DNA from: Lachnospiraceae bacterium
GTDB lineage: Bacteria > Bacillota_A > Clostridia > Lachnospirales > Lachnospiraceae
DNA: 5,757 nucleotides
Assembly: GCA_024689605.1 (NCBI GenBank)
Contig: JAILDD010000231.1
Span: 1 to 5,757 of the forward strand
Direction: 5' to 3'
In this document: one piece after another, positions 1 through 5,757 of the stretch
Numbering within the stretch: position 1 is the stretch's first letter
Layout of the letters: each line of letters opens with the position of its first letter
Notes under the pieces: generated by a model
What the model saw: the letters and a program-made list of their open reading frames with translations, nothing else
The model's database searches: none
Told to the model about the DNA's origin: nothing
Made by a program: the position numbers and the translations under genes

Positions 1-14
1 GCATTTGCATTATA

Positions 15-69
15 ATTGTAATTACAATAAACAAATAAAAATACATATAAAATAATGTTGTAATTATAA
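15..69. repeat. Two related palindromic boxes in the leader (possible operator)
   Basis: Box 1 at 15-28 is a perfect 14-bp palindrome, ATTGTAATTACAAT. Box 2 at 58-69 reads TTGTAATTATAA and differs from the core of box 1 (16-27) at one base. The two cores start 42 bp apart, close to four helical turns, so proteins bound at both would lie on the same DNA face. Box 2 overlaps the candidate -35 element of the operon promoter. This arrangement suits an operator for a small dimeric repressor, and the Phd-like protein encoded just downstream is the obvious candidate. The region is very AT-rich, so short palindromes can arise by chance; function is inferred only. Confidence 0.4.
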
Positions 70-86
70 TTAAGTTGTGATATTAT
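58..86 (+). promoter_or_regulatory. Candidate sigma-A promoter of the R-M operon
   Basis: TTGTAA at 58-63 (4 of 6 matches to TTGACA) and TATTAT at 81-86 (5 of 6 matches to TATAAT) are separated by exactly 17 bp. Transcription would start near 93, leaving a leader of about 45 nt before the first start codon. A perfect TATAAT also occurs at 65-70, but its best-placed upstream hexamer (42-47) is poor; another at 11-16 would need a -35 outside the window. The -35 lies inside the second palindromic box, so a protein bound there should block polymerase. In such AT-rich DNA the exact hexamers are uncertain. Confidence 0.4.
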
Positions 87-139
87 TATCGTGATAAATA
101 AGCAATATATTTTACGATACAGATAGAGAGTAGGGAAAA

Positions 140-340
140 ATGAAAAAAGAATTGGTTCCAATGGAACATTTGAATATTGGAGAGTTCAACCGTGGCCAGG
201 CATCGAAGTTGATTCGAGGGCTGGCTGAGAACGATAAAGCGGCTTTTATTCAGAAGAATGGCAAGCCCATAGCGGTTGTGATTTCTTACGAGCGATATGA
301 ACGTCTACTTAAAGCAGGCATTGATATCAATGAATACTAA
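140..340 (+). CDS. Phd/YefM-family antitoxin-like protein, possible operon regulator
   Basis: This 66-residue protein matches the N-terminal DNA-binding fold of Phd/YefM antitoxins. A short strand and a helix with an N-R-G-Q-A-S-K segment (about residues 10-30) are followed by the hallmark K-N-G-K-P-I-A-V-V-I-S-x-E-x-Y-E-R-L pattern (about 39-56). In that family the N-terminal domain dimerises on operator palindromes and the C-terminal tail wraps the toxin. Here the protein ends about ten residues after the core, so little or no toxin-binding tail is left. No toxin gene lies next to it; the next gene is a DNA methyltransferase 12 nt away, whose Shine-Dalgarno site overlaps this stop codon. 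The start is preceded by a purine-rich GAGAGTAGGG. I infer a DNA-binding autoregulator for the R-M operon rather than a working antitoxin, although an antitoxin acting on a distant toxin, or a relic, is possible. The family call is solid; the role is not. Confidence 0.8.
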   Translation: MKKELVPMEHLNIGEFNRGQASKLIRGLAENDKAAFIQKNGKPIAVVISYERYERLLKAGIDINEY

Positions 341-344
341 GGAG
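339..344 (+). promoter_or_regulatory. Shine-Dalgarno site overlapping the upstream stop codon
   Basis: AAGGAG lies 8 nt before the methyltransferase ATG at 353 and shares two bases with the TAA stop (338-340) of the Phd-like gene. Ribosomes ending on the regulator therefore sit on the initiation site of the methyltransferase, which suggests translational coupling. It also fixes ATG 353 as the start. Confidence 0.7.
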
Positions 345-352
345 AAGAAGCT

Positions 353-1078
353 ATGGCAGAGATAAAGCTGTTTAATGATAATTGTATAAAAGCTATGGAA
401 AAGATCGATTATTCATCTATAGATTTAATTGTTACCGATCCTCCATATAATTTGGGAAACTTTATGAAAAACCGCGACACTAATCTTTCTAAAATGAGAG
501 ATAACTATTTTGGTGCCGCAGGCTGGGACGATATGGATTTTGATGAGTGGACAGAATCGATGGATCATTTTTTTGAATCTGCTGCGAAGGTAATGAAAAA
601 AGGCGGTTCCATGATAGTGTTCATGGCGATCATTAAGGTTGAGACTATAATAAGGTTGGCTGAAAAACATGGCTTCTATTATAAGACAACGGGAATCTGG
701 CATAAGAAAAATCCTATGCCACGAAATATGAATTTGCATTTTGTCAACTCTACAGAAACATGGTTGTATTTTACCTATAAAACGCGTACAGGAACATTTA
801 ATAATAATGGGAGTGTTTTACATGATTTCGTTGAAACACCTGTGACGCCGGTGAGTGAAAGAAAGTATGGAAAACATCCGACACAGAAGCCAGAAAGTTT
901 ACTGAAACATTTTGTGGAAGTCCTTTCAAACGAAGAAGATTGGATTCTGGATCCTTTCATGGGTAGCGGAACAGCGGGTGTGGTTGCAAAAGAATGCAAT
1001 AGGAATTTTATCGGCATTGAGCTTGATAAGGACTATTATAAAATGGCAAGTAAAAGAATTGAGGAGGCAGCTGAATGA
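353..1078 (+). CDS. Beta-class DNA methyltransferase (DPPY), probably N6-adenine
   Basis: This 241-residue enzyme would transfer a methyl group from S-adenosylmethionine to an exocyclic amino group of DNA, protecting the host's copies of the restriction site. The catalytic motif [10 protein letters not shown], is at residues 28-35. A conserved H-P-T-Q-K-P (motif X) is at 175-180, and the AdoMet-binding motif I, D-P-F-M-G-S-G-T, is at 200-207, followed by the F-I-G-I-E-L strand that ends in the ribose-binding acid. The order IV - target recognition - X - I defines the beta class (M.HinfI, M.RsrI and CcrM type). DPPY rather than SPPY favours N6-adenine, but N4-cytosine cannot be excluded from sequence. 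The variable segment at about 45-165 should hold the recognition determinants. At 241 residues it is compact but has all key motifs, so it looks intact. It overlaps the cytosine methyltransferase by 4 nt (ATGA), indicating coupled translation. Specificity is unknown. Confidence 0.93.
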   Translation: MAEIKLFNDNCIKAMEKIDYSSIDLIVTDPPYNLGNFMKNRDTNLSKMRDNYFGAAGWDDMDFDEWTESMDHFFESAAKVMKKGGSMIVFMAIIKVETIIRLAEKHGFYYKTTGIWHKKNPMPRNMNLHFVNSTETWLYFTYKTRTGTFNNNGSVLHDFVETPVTPVSERKYGKHPTQKPESLLKHFVEVLSNEEDWILDPFMGSGTAGVVAKECNRNFIGIELDKDYYKMASKRIEEAAE

Positions 1079-2145
1079 GACCAAAAGTAATAGATTTATT
1101 TGCCGGCGTCGGAGGGCTGTCACTCGGATTTGAAAAATGCGGATTTGATGTTGTCTTGGCAAATGAGTATGATCCATCCATTGCTGCAGCATATGAAGAG
1201 AATCATAGGAACACAAAAATGATAGTGGGAGACATCACGGCTCTTGATTTAAAAAAAACATTTGGAAAGTATTCAGGCAAAGTTGATGTTGTTATTGGTG
1301 GACCGCCCTGCCAAGGCTTTTCACAGAAGGGACAGAGAAAGACCATACATGATGAGAGGAATTTTCTGTTCAAATATTATGTGAAGGTTGTAGAACTTGT
1401 GAGACCAACTTATTTTGTTATGGAGAATGTGCCAAATCTTTTGACGGCGGAAGGCGGCTATTTCAAAAAAGAGATAGAAGAGTTATTTGAGTCAATGGGA
1501 TATAAACTAAAATCAGGCGTTTTGAATGCATCTGATTATGGTGTTCCGCAGAATAGAAGACGTGCAGTTATAATCGGAAAAAGGAAAGGTGAAGCACCAG
1601 ATTTACCAGCACCTAAAAATGTAAGTGTTACAATTTGGGATGCAATCAGTGATTTAGCGTATCTTGAATCGGGAGAAGGAACTGAGGAACAGGTATACAG
1701 GAATCCGCCACAAAGTGATTATGAAAAAATGCTACGAGGAAAGACAGAGGTTTTGTATAATCATGTCGCAACTAAGCATTCAAAAATTGCTTTGGAACGC
1801 TTGTCTATGATTCCTGAAAATGCGGGGAGAGAGGTTCTGCCAGAAGAACATCTGACCAAGTCTATATATAGCGGGACATGGACACGTATGAGAAAAGACG
1901 AGATCTCAGTAACAATTACTACGCGGTTTGATACTCCATCATCAGGAAAGTTTACGCATCCTTATCTAAATAGAGCAATAACTGTTCGTGAAGCGGCAAG
2001 GATACAATCGTTTCCGGATAGTTTTAAGTTTATAGGAAATAAAGGCTCTCAAATGAAGCAGGTAGGGAACGCAGTTCCGCCATTGTTAGCTCAGGCGATT
2101 GCAGAAAGCATCATGAAAGATATAGTGGAGGTGAACCATGAGTAA
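1075..2145 (+). CDS. C5-cytosine DNA methyltransferase
   Basis: This 356-residue protein is a complete 5-methylcytosine methyltransferase of the M.HhaI/Dcm type. Visible motifs in order are: [14 protein letters not shown], residues 7-19 (AdoMet binding); [11 protein letters not shown], 75-83, with catalytic Cys79; VI, E-N-V, 117-119; VIII, Q-N-R-R-R, 159-163; a T-R-F-D-T-P-S-S-G segment closing the target recognition domain; [12 protein letters not shown], 305-314; and X, G-N-A-V-P-P, 331-336. The region from about 170 to 285 between motifs VIII and IX is the variable recognition domain. The start at 1075 sits 7 nt after GAGGAGG (1061-1067) inside the end of the adenine-type methyltransferase gene. 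The 3' end overlaps the McrB-like gene by 8 nt. With a second methyltransferase of different chemistry beside it, the likely job is to protect one strand of an asymmetric site; the site cannot be read from the sequence. An A8 tract (1251-1258) lies in frame near residues 59-61. Confidence 0.97.
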   Translation: MRPKVIDLFAGVGGLSLGFEKCGFDVVLANEYDPSIAAAYEENHRNTKMIVGDITALDLKKTFGKYSGKVDVVIGGPPCQGFSQKGQRKTIHDERNFLFKYYVKVVELVRPTYFVMENVPNLLTAEGGYFKKEIEELFESMGYKLKSGVLNASDYGVPQNRRRAVIIGKRKGEAPDLPAPKNVSVTIWDAISDLAYLESGEGTEEQVYRNPPQSDYEKMLRGKTEVLYNHVATKHSKIALERLSMIPENAGREVLPEEHLTKSIYSGTWTRMRKDEISVTITTRFDTPSSGKFTHPYLNRAITVREAARIQSFPDSFKFIGNKGSQMKQVGNAVPPLLAQAIAESIMKDIVEVNHE

Positions 2146-4099
2146 TAGACCGGATAATGCATTGGCATATGATGAATTGGATTTAAAGTTGGGGATCAAG
2201 TCATCGCTGCCTCATGTTAAAAGTACGCTTGCCTTGGCTGTCCTGTTTTGGGAAGCAGCTGATAAACCGGCGGTTTTGGATTATTCAAAGCAGAACGAAG
2301 GATCATTGCTTGTTTCGGATGAATTAAAACAGTGGATGATTGATAGTTTTTCTGACTTCTTAGGTGAGGAAGAAATATCATCCGATGATTTACTTGCGGT
2401 AGTAAATGATAATCAGTTATTCAAATCTCAGTTGGAAGCCTTAATAGTGGCCTTTGAGCTTGTTTGGAAACTGGCGAAGGTTGAATTTGTTGATTCAAAC
2501 AAGCCGGCAAGTGCTGAAAGGACAGGTGGCATTCGATATCCCAAAAGGCTGTTATTCTCCAGTAATGTGGACATCATCCACAATGTTATTGAAAGCAATA
2601 GGGATGCATATTACAGAGTATTGTTTTCCTGGCTTGGTTGTAAAGTTCACGTTGATCCAGAGTGCGAGAGATTGCTTATATCTGCATTTTCGATACTTAC
2701 AGAAGGTGCATTGTTTAAGCTGACCGATGGATCGAGGGATGTTGTATTTAACCAGAACAGTATCTACAGAAAGAGTTTAGAAACGGGTGAACCAGTAGAT
2801 ATTAACGGTGATGTTGAAGCAAAAGGTTCACTGAGAATTTTAAAATCATTATTAGGTGATTCATTGAATCCGTTCCTAAAATACTCAAATGGAATGGTGT
2901 CTGTTGATGAGAATCACAAAAGTGAGCTTGAAGAATATCAGAAACGTGTGGACATGTTCTTAAGGCTCTCCGCAACTAAGGTAATAGGTTTGGAAGAATT
3001 GGATGCGGAAGCAGAAGGGTTTGGCCTGCAAAGTTTAGAAGATAACCGTTTGACGGTGGGAACGAATGTATTGTTGTATGGCGTTCCGGGTTCAGGAAAA
3101 AGCTGGACCATAGAGCATGAATACTGTAAACAAGGAAGTAAAGTTGAGAGACTTGTTTTTCATCCTGATTATACATATTCTGATTTTATTGGTCAGATAC
3201 TTCCGAATGTTGCTGAAGATGGCCAGGTTAGTTACGAGTTCACTCCCGGGCCATTCACAAACATTCTTAAAGATGCATATAATGATCCAATGACGGAGTA
3301 TATTCTAATCATTGAAGAAATCAACCGTGGAAATGCACCTGCTATCTTTGGCGAGGTGTTCCAGCTTTTGGATCGTAAGGTTGAAATTGACGACTTGAAC
3401 GATGATGGTTATCCAATTGGTACGAGTGAATACGGTATAACTAATGCAAATATCGCTAAGATTGTATATGGTGATCCGAGTCAAAAGGTAAGGATTCCAT
3501 CTAATCTTTCAATCATCGGTACGATGAACACATCTGATCAGAATGTATTTACGCTTGATACCGCTTTTCAGAGAAGATGGGATATGCGTCTGATTGAAAA
3601 TAACTTCGATAATGTTGATCCGAAGCTGGCAAATGCGCCTATTCTGGATACTACAGTAAGTTGGAAAAACTTCTGTACGGAGATTAACAGGATTGTCGTA
3701 GGCAATAATGCGAGAATGACATCTTCGGAAGACAAGCGGCTCGGCGCATATTTTGTTCATCTGAGAGATCTGTTGTTTGATGATAAAATGGGAGATTTGT
3801 CTTCTGGGGAATATGATGATCTGCGGAAGAAAGAATGCAATGGCACAATTAAAGAACCGGAGAAGGCGAGACTTGCAGAGATACGGGAAGCAATGAAGCA
3901 GAATCGCAAGTTCCCGGAAAAGGTTATCAAGTATCTGTGGGATGATGCATTCAAGTTTAATCGTGAGGTTGTATTTGAGACAACAGATTATCAGAGTTTG
4001 GAGCAAGTGATCAGAGTGTTCATGTATGCCAAGGGACTTCAGCGCTTTGCAATGTTCAAGGAAAATGTAAGGAGTGCATTTACAGACGATAATCAATAA
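2138..4099 (+). CDS. McrB-like AAA+ NTPase, restriction subunit R1 (LlaJI/BsuMI type)
   Basis: This 653-residue protein has an unrecognised N-terminal part (about 1-300) and a C-terminal McrB-type AAA+ module. Walker A is G-V-P-G-S-G-K-S at residues 315-322. The Walker B region reads L-I-I-E-E-I-N-R-G-N (about 390-399), followed by I-F-G-E-V-F-Q-L-L-D-R. The McrB-family signature M-N-T-S-D is at 463-467, and F-Q-R-R-W at 477-481 supplies the arginine-finger region. E. coli McrB, the family prototype, hydrolyses GTP, forms rings and drives a partner nuclease. In LlaJI the equivalent R1 subunit supplies NTPase and probably DNA recognition, so the N-terminal part here may be the DNA reader. The first Walker B acid is Glu where E. 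coli McrB has Asp. The start follows GGAGGTGA (2127-2134) and overlaps the preceding gene by 8 nt; the nuclease gene follows after 14 nt. The AAA+ assignment is firm; the R1 role comes from context. Confidence 0.92.
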   Translation: MSNRPDNALAYDELDLKLGIKSSLPHVKSTLALAVLFWEAADKPAVLDYSKQNEGSLLVSDELKQWMIDSFSDFLGEEEISSDDLLAVVNDNQLFKSQLEALIVAFELVWKLAKVEFVDSNKPASAERTGGIRYPKRLLFSSNVDIIHNVIESNRDAYYRVLFSWLGCKVHVDPECERLLISAFSILTEGALFKLTDGSRDVVFNQNSIYRKSLETGEPVDINGDVEAKGSLRILKSLLGDSLNPFLKYSNGMVSVDENHKSELEEYQKRVDMFLRLSATKVIGLEELDAEAEGFGLQSLEDNRLTVGTNVLLYGVPGSGKSWTIEHEYCKQGSKVERLVFHPDYTYSDFIGQILPNVAEDGQVSYEFTPGPFTNILKDAYNDPMTEYILIIEEINRGNAPAIFGEVFQLLDRKVEIDDLNDDGYPIGTSEYGITNANIAKIVYGDPSQKVRIPSNLSIIGTMNTSDQNVFTLDTAFQRRWDMRLIENNFDNVDPKLANAPILDTTVSWKNFCTEINRIVVGNNARMTSSEDKRLGAYFVHLRDLLFDDKMGDLSSGEYDDLRKKECNGTIKEPEKARLAEIREAMKQNRKFPEKVIKYLWDDAFKFNREVVFETTDYQSLEQVIRVFMYAKGLQRFAMFKENVRSAFTDDNQ

Positions 4100-4113
4100 G
4101 GTGGGAAGACGAT

Positions 4114-5511
4114 ATGGATATGGAGTCTGCTATACATGCGGTCGAAGAAAAAAAATTTGATATAAAGACTCAGTGCCATGTCAATTCTAATGAAGATGGC
4201 GATCGGTTTGTAGGCATCAAGGCTGAATCTGACAAGGCAATGGTGTACTTTCCAATTGGATATGAGTTGCCGGAAAGTGATGCAGAGATTCGAACAGACA
4301 TAAAGCACCTGATTCAGGTTTTGGCGGAATTTACCACGAAGGAAGACCGTCTTCTGGCCGTGAATAAATTTGCTGCGCCTCAAACGGTTGACTTTCCTAT
4401 CAATGCTTACAGGAGTGTAATTGAGTATTATCTTTCAACTGGCAAGTATTATGTGGAAACAGATCCAACATTTGTAACGGCAGCGTCTGGGAATCAGGAC
4501 TGGACGAGAACGGTAAAGGAACAGATGCCACTTGTCCAGAGAAAGGGGGATGTGAGTTCGTTCATTTTCACTTCCTTTACTGTCAGGGCATCCACACCTA
4601 ATTATGCAAAGCAGATAACGCAGATTAACAGGTATTGTGTCTATGAAGCATTCCAGAAACTTGGATGGCTTTATGTTCCGTTTATGCCCGAAGAACCGGG
4701 TCCACATCCGACTGTTACGGAATCTATCGCCATAGTTCGCGGAAAGATGTCCGGGACGAATGATGATAAGAAGCGGAAGCTGTTCAAGGGCATGCTGGAT
4801 ATGCTCAATTATATGGATGAGAAAACATCCGAGAAACAGTTTTATTTTGGGACGGATGATTTTGATCACGTATGGGAAAAATTGATTGATAGGGCGTTTG
4901 GAGAACGTGATAAGGATAAGTATTTTCCTCGTTCAAGATGGCATCTTGATTATGGAAAATATAAAGAGAAGAGACCTTTGATGCCGGACACAATCATGAT
5001 TTATAATGGAAGATACTATGTTCTGGATGCAAAGTGCTATAAATACGGATGGACAGGAAATCCGGACCATCTACCGAACGGTTCTTCAATAAATAAGCAG
5101 ATAACTTATGGAGAATATCTGGAAAAGTTCAAAGGTATAGGAGCAGATTCGATTTTTAATGCGTTCATTATGCCGTTTAACATGGGAAAGAATTATTTTA
5201 AGATTACTGATTATGTGGGGAATATCGGAGAAGCGACCGGTGATTGGAGAAGAAATCAGAAACTATATGAAAGGATCCAAGGTATAGTGATGGATACAAG
5301 GTATCTAATGTATCACTATTCTGGAAAGCCCCTTAAGGAAAAGATTGCCCTTGCGGAATGTATTGAAGCTGTGCTTGGAAAGCCCAATATAGCCGTGGGT
5401 TCGGGTGCATTATCGGAACATAAACTGGTCGTGTCTGATTCCTCCTGGTCTTCTGACATGATGGTCGCTGATAATCATCCACCATTCAGAACGAAAAAAG
5501 AAGATGAATAA
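4114..5511 (+). CDS. LlaJI-family restriction endonuclease, nuclease subunit R2
   Basis: This 465-residue protein is the likely DNA-cleaving subunit. A PD-(D/E)XK core is visible: P291-D292 in a hydrophobic context (L-M-P-D-T-I-M-I-Y), then a strand ending D305-A306-K307 (Y-Y-V-L-D-A-K-C-Y-K-Y-G). Asp292, Asp305 and Lys307 would be the metal-binding and catalytic residues. The spacing, the following K-Y-G and Q-I-T-Y-G-E-Y segments and the position directly after a McrB-like gene match the LlaJI/BsuMI-type endonuclease family. It plays the part McrC plays for McrB. The N-terminal 150 or so residues match nothing I recognise. The start at 4114 is chosen because AAGGTGGGA (4098-4106) ends 7 nt before it; the in-frame ATG at 4120 would be 13 nt away. 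It is the last gene of the operon, behind both methyltransferases. An A8 tract at 4148-4155 sits at codons 12-14. Family call is from memory of motif context, not a search. Confidence 0.87.
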   Translation: MDMESAIHAVEEKKFDIKTQCHVNSNEDGDRFVGIKAESDKAMVYFPIGYELPESDAEIRTDIKHLIQVLAEFTTKEDRLLAVNKFAAPQTVDFPINAYRSVIEYYLSTGKYYVETDPTFVTAASGNQDWTRTVKEQMPLVQRKGDVSSFIFTSFTVRASTPNYAKQITQINRYCVYEAFQKLGWLYVPFMPEEPGPHPTVTESIAIVRGKMSGTNDDKKRKLFKGMLDMLNYMDEKTSEKQFYFGTDDFDHVWEKLIDRAFGERDKDKYFPRSRWHLDYGKYKEKRPLMPDTIMIYNGRYYVLDAKCYKYGWTGNPDHLPNGSSINKQITYGEYLEKFKGIGADSIFNAFIMPFNMGKNYFKITDYVGNIGEATGDWRRNQKLYERIQGIVMDTRYLMYHYSGKPLKEKIALAECIEAVLGKPNIAVGSGALSEHKLVVSDSSWSSDMMVADNHPPFRTKKEDE

Positions 5512-5512
5512 G

Positions 5513-5560
5513 AATCCTCTGGTCGAGGTAAAAACTATGACCAGAGGATTTTTTTATTTT
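5513..5560 (+). terminator. Intrinsic terminator of the R-M operon
   Basis: A perfect 12-bp inverted repeat (AATCCTCTGGTC at 5513-5524, its complement at 5539-5550) encloses a 14-nt loop, and its last two stem bases begin a run of seven T (5549-5555), then ATTTT. It starts one base after the nuclease stop codon. This is a textbook Rho-independent terminator for + strand transcripts. On the minus strand the hairpin is followed by the weaker T-rich CTTATTCATCTTC, so it may also end the convergent gene, less efficiently. Confidence 0.93.
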
Positions 5561-5757
5561 CCTTCTTTTTCTCTTTTCTTTTTTCTGTAGCGGTCTTGCG
5601 TGACACGGTTGCAACAAGCAGTGCTGCAATAGCGTACTCGTGTGGATGTTGCCTTGACGAGAAAGAATTTGCCGCATCGTGGATTCTGGCAAGGTCGGTA
5701 CAATTCAAGTTCTGGGTTAAGATAGAAGATGGAAAAATATGCAGCGCATAGAAGAGA
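5554..5757 (-). CDS. Partial zinc-finger protein (CGNR/DUF6076-like), C-terminal end only
   Basis: Reading the minus strand from the right edge gives 67 sense codons without a stop, ending at TAA (complement of 5554-5556). The start lies outside the window. The fragment contains Y-R-P-C-x4-C-G-K-F-F, then R-Y-C-S-x2-C-C-N-R-V-x3-R-Y-R-K-K, and ends in a Lys/Glu/Arg-rich tail. The C-x4-C ... C-x3-C spacing with R-Y-C-S and C-N-R resembles the CGNR-type treble-clef zinc finger found at the C-terminus of DUF6076-like and related proteins in Firmicutes; these are presumed nucleic-acid binding. The composition is that of a real protein, unlike the other minus-strand frame here. The gene converges on the R-M operon and its stop lies inside the operon terminator's T-run. 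It does not look part of the R-M system. The function is unknown and the family call is tentative. Confidence 0.72.
   Translation of the reverse strand, partial: SLLCAAYFSIFYLNPELELYRPCQNPRCGKFFLVKATSTRVRYCSTACCNRVTQDRYRKKKREKEGK

Noticed and set aside
87..119. Inverted repeat TATCGT ... ACGATA in the leader as a regulatory hairpin or operator
   Set aside because: The arms are only 6 bp with a 21-nt loop, and AT-rich sequence gives such pairs by chance. There is no terminator-like T-run after it and no riboswitch-like conservation to see.
140..340. A complete toxin-antitoxin pair at the left end
   Set aside because: No RelE/ParE/Doc-like toxin follows or precedes within the window. The next gene has clear methyltransferase motifs.
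3509..4096. Minus-strand open frame of 195 codons antisense to the McrB-like gene
   Set aside because: It lies wholly opposite conserved AAA+ coding sequence, its product is rich in Ile, Cys and His with no family pattern, and I see no ribosome binding site. It is a shadow frame.
4435..4869. Minus-strand open frame of 144 codons antisense to the nuclease gene
   Set aside because: It is opposite well-supported coding sequence and has no recognisable motif.
2138..5511. Type IV McrBC system that cuts methylated DNA
   Set aside because: The McrB-like motor alone would allow it, but two intact methyltransferases in the same tightly packed operon and a LlaJI-type nuclease point to a modification-protected type II-like system. 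A McrBC enzyme beside its own 5mC methyltransferase would risk self-cleavage.
5486..5692. Minus-strand open frame of 68 codons at the right end
   Set aside because: It runs through the terminator and into the nuclease 3' end and its product is low-complexity Lys/Arg and Leu-rich. The overlapping minus frame ending at 5554 has a coherent zinc-finger pattern and is the real one.
1..5757. CRISPR arrays, tRNA or rRNA genes, insertion sequence ends or transposase
   Set aside because: No regularly spaced direct repeats, cloverleaf sequences, rRNA-like stretches or transposase motifs were seen. Nearly all of 140-5511 is accounted for by protein-coding genes.

Overview
The window holds one complete restriction-modification (R-M) island reading on the + strand, plus the 3' end of an unrelated convergent gene at the right edge. 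Its AT-rich leader, many good AGGAGG-type Shine-Dalgarno sites, A/T-leaning codon use and Rho-independent terminator suggest a low-GC Gram-positive bacterium. Clostridia (Lachnospiraceae-like gut organisms) fit best. This is an inference from style and gene content, not a proven identification.

Layout: (1) Bases 1-139 are a very AT-rich leader with two related palindromic boxes 42 bp apart and a plausible sigma-A promoter. (2) A 66-codon Phd/YefM-type antitoxin-like gene (140-340) follows, with no toxin gene beside it. (3) Next is a beta-class amino-methyltransferase with a DPPY motif, probably N6-adenine (353-1078). (4) A C5-cytosine methyltransferase (1075-2145) overlaps it. (5) A McrB-like AAA+ NTPase (2138-4099) overlaps that. 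(6) A LlaJI-family restriction endonuclease with a PD-(D/E)XK core (4114-5511) comes last. (7) A 12-bp-stem intrinsic terminator (5513-5555) closes the operon. (8) On the minus strand, the C-terminus of a Cys-rich zinc-finger protein (CGNR/DUF6076-like) enters from the right edge and stops inside the terminator's T-run.

How the genes work together: the five + strand genes are packed with gaps or overlaps of -8 to +14 nt and look like one transcription unit. Both protective methyltransferases come before the restriction components. The McrB-like NTPase and the LlaJI-type nuclease match the R1/R2 pair of the LlaJI and BsuMI systems, in which a motor/recognition subunit works with a separate nuclease. 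As I recall, classical LlaJI has two C5-cytosine methyltransferases. Here one of them appears to be replaced by an adenine-type enzyme, which would fit an asymmetric target modified on A in one strand and C in the other.

The most unusual points are the lone short Phd-like protein at the head of the operon, which may be the system's transcriptional controller, and the mixed modification chemistry.
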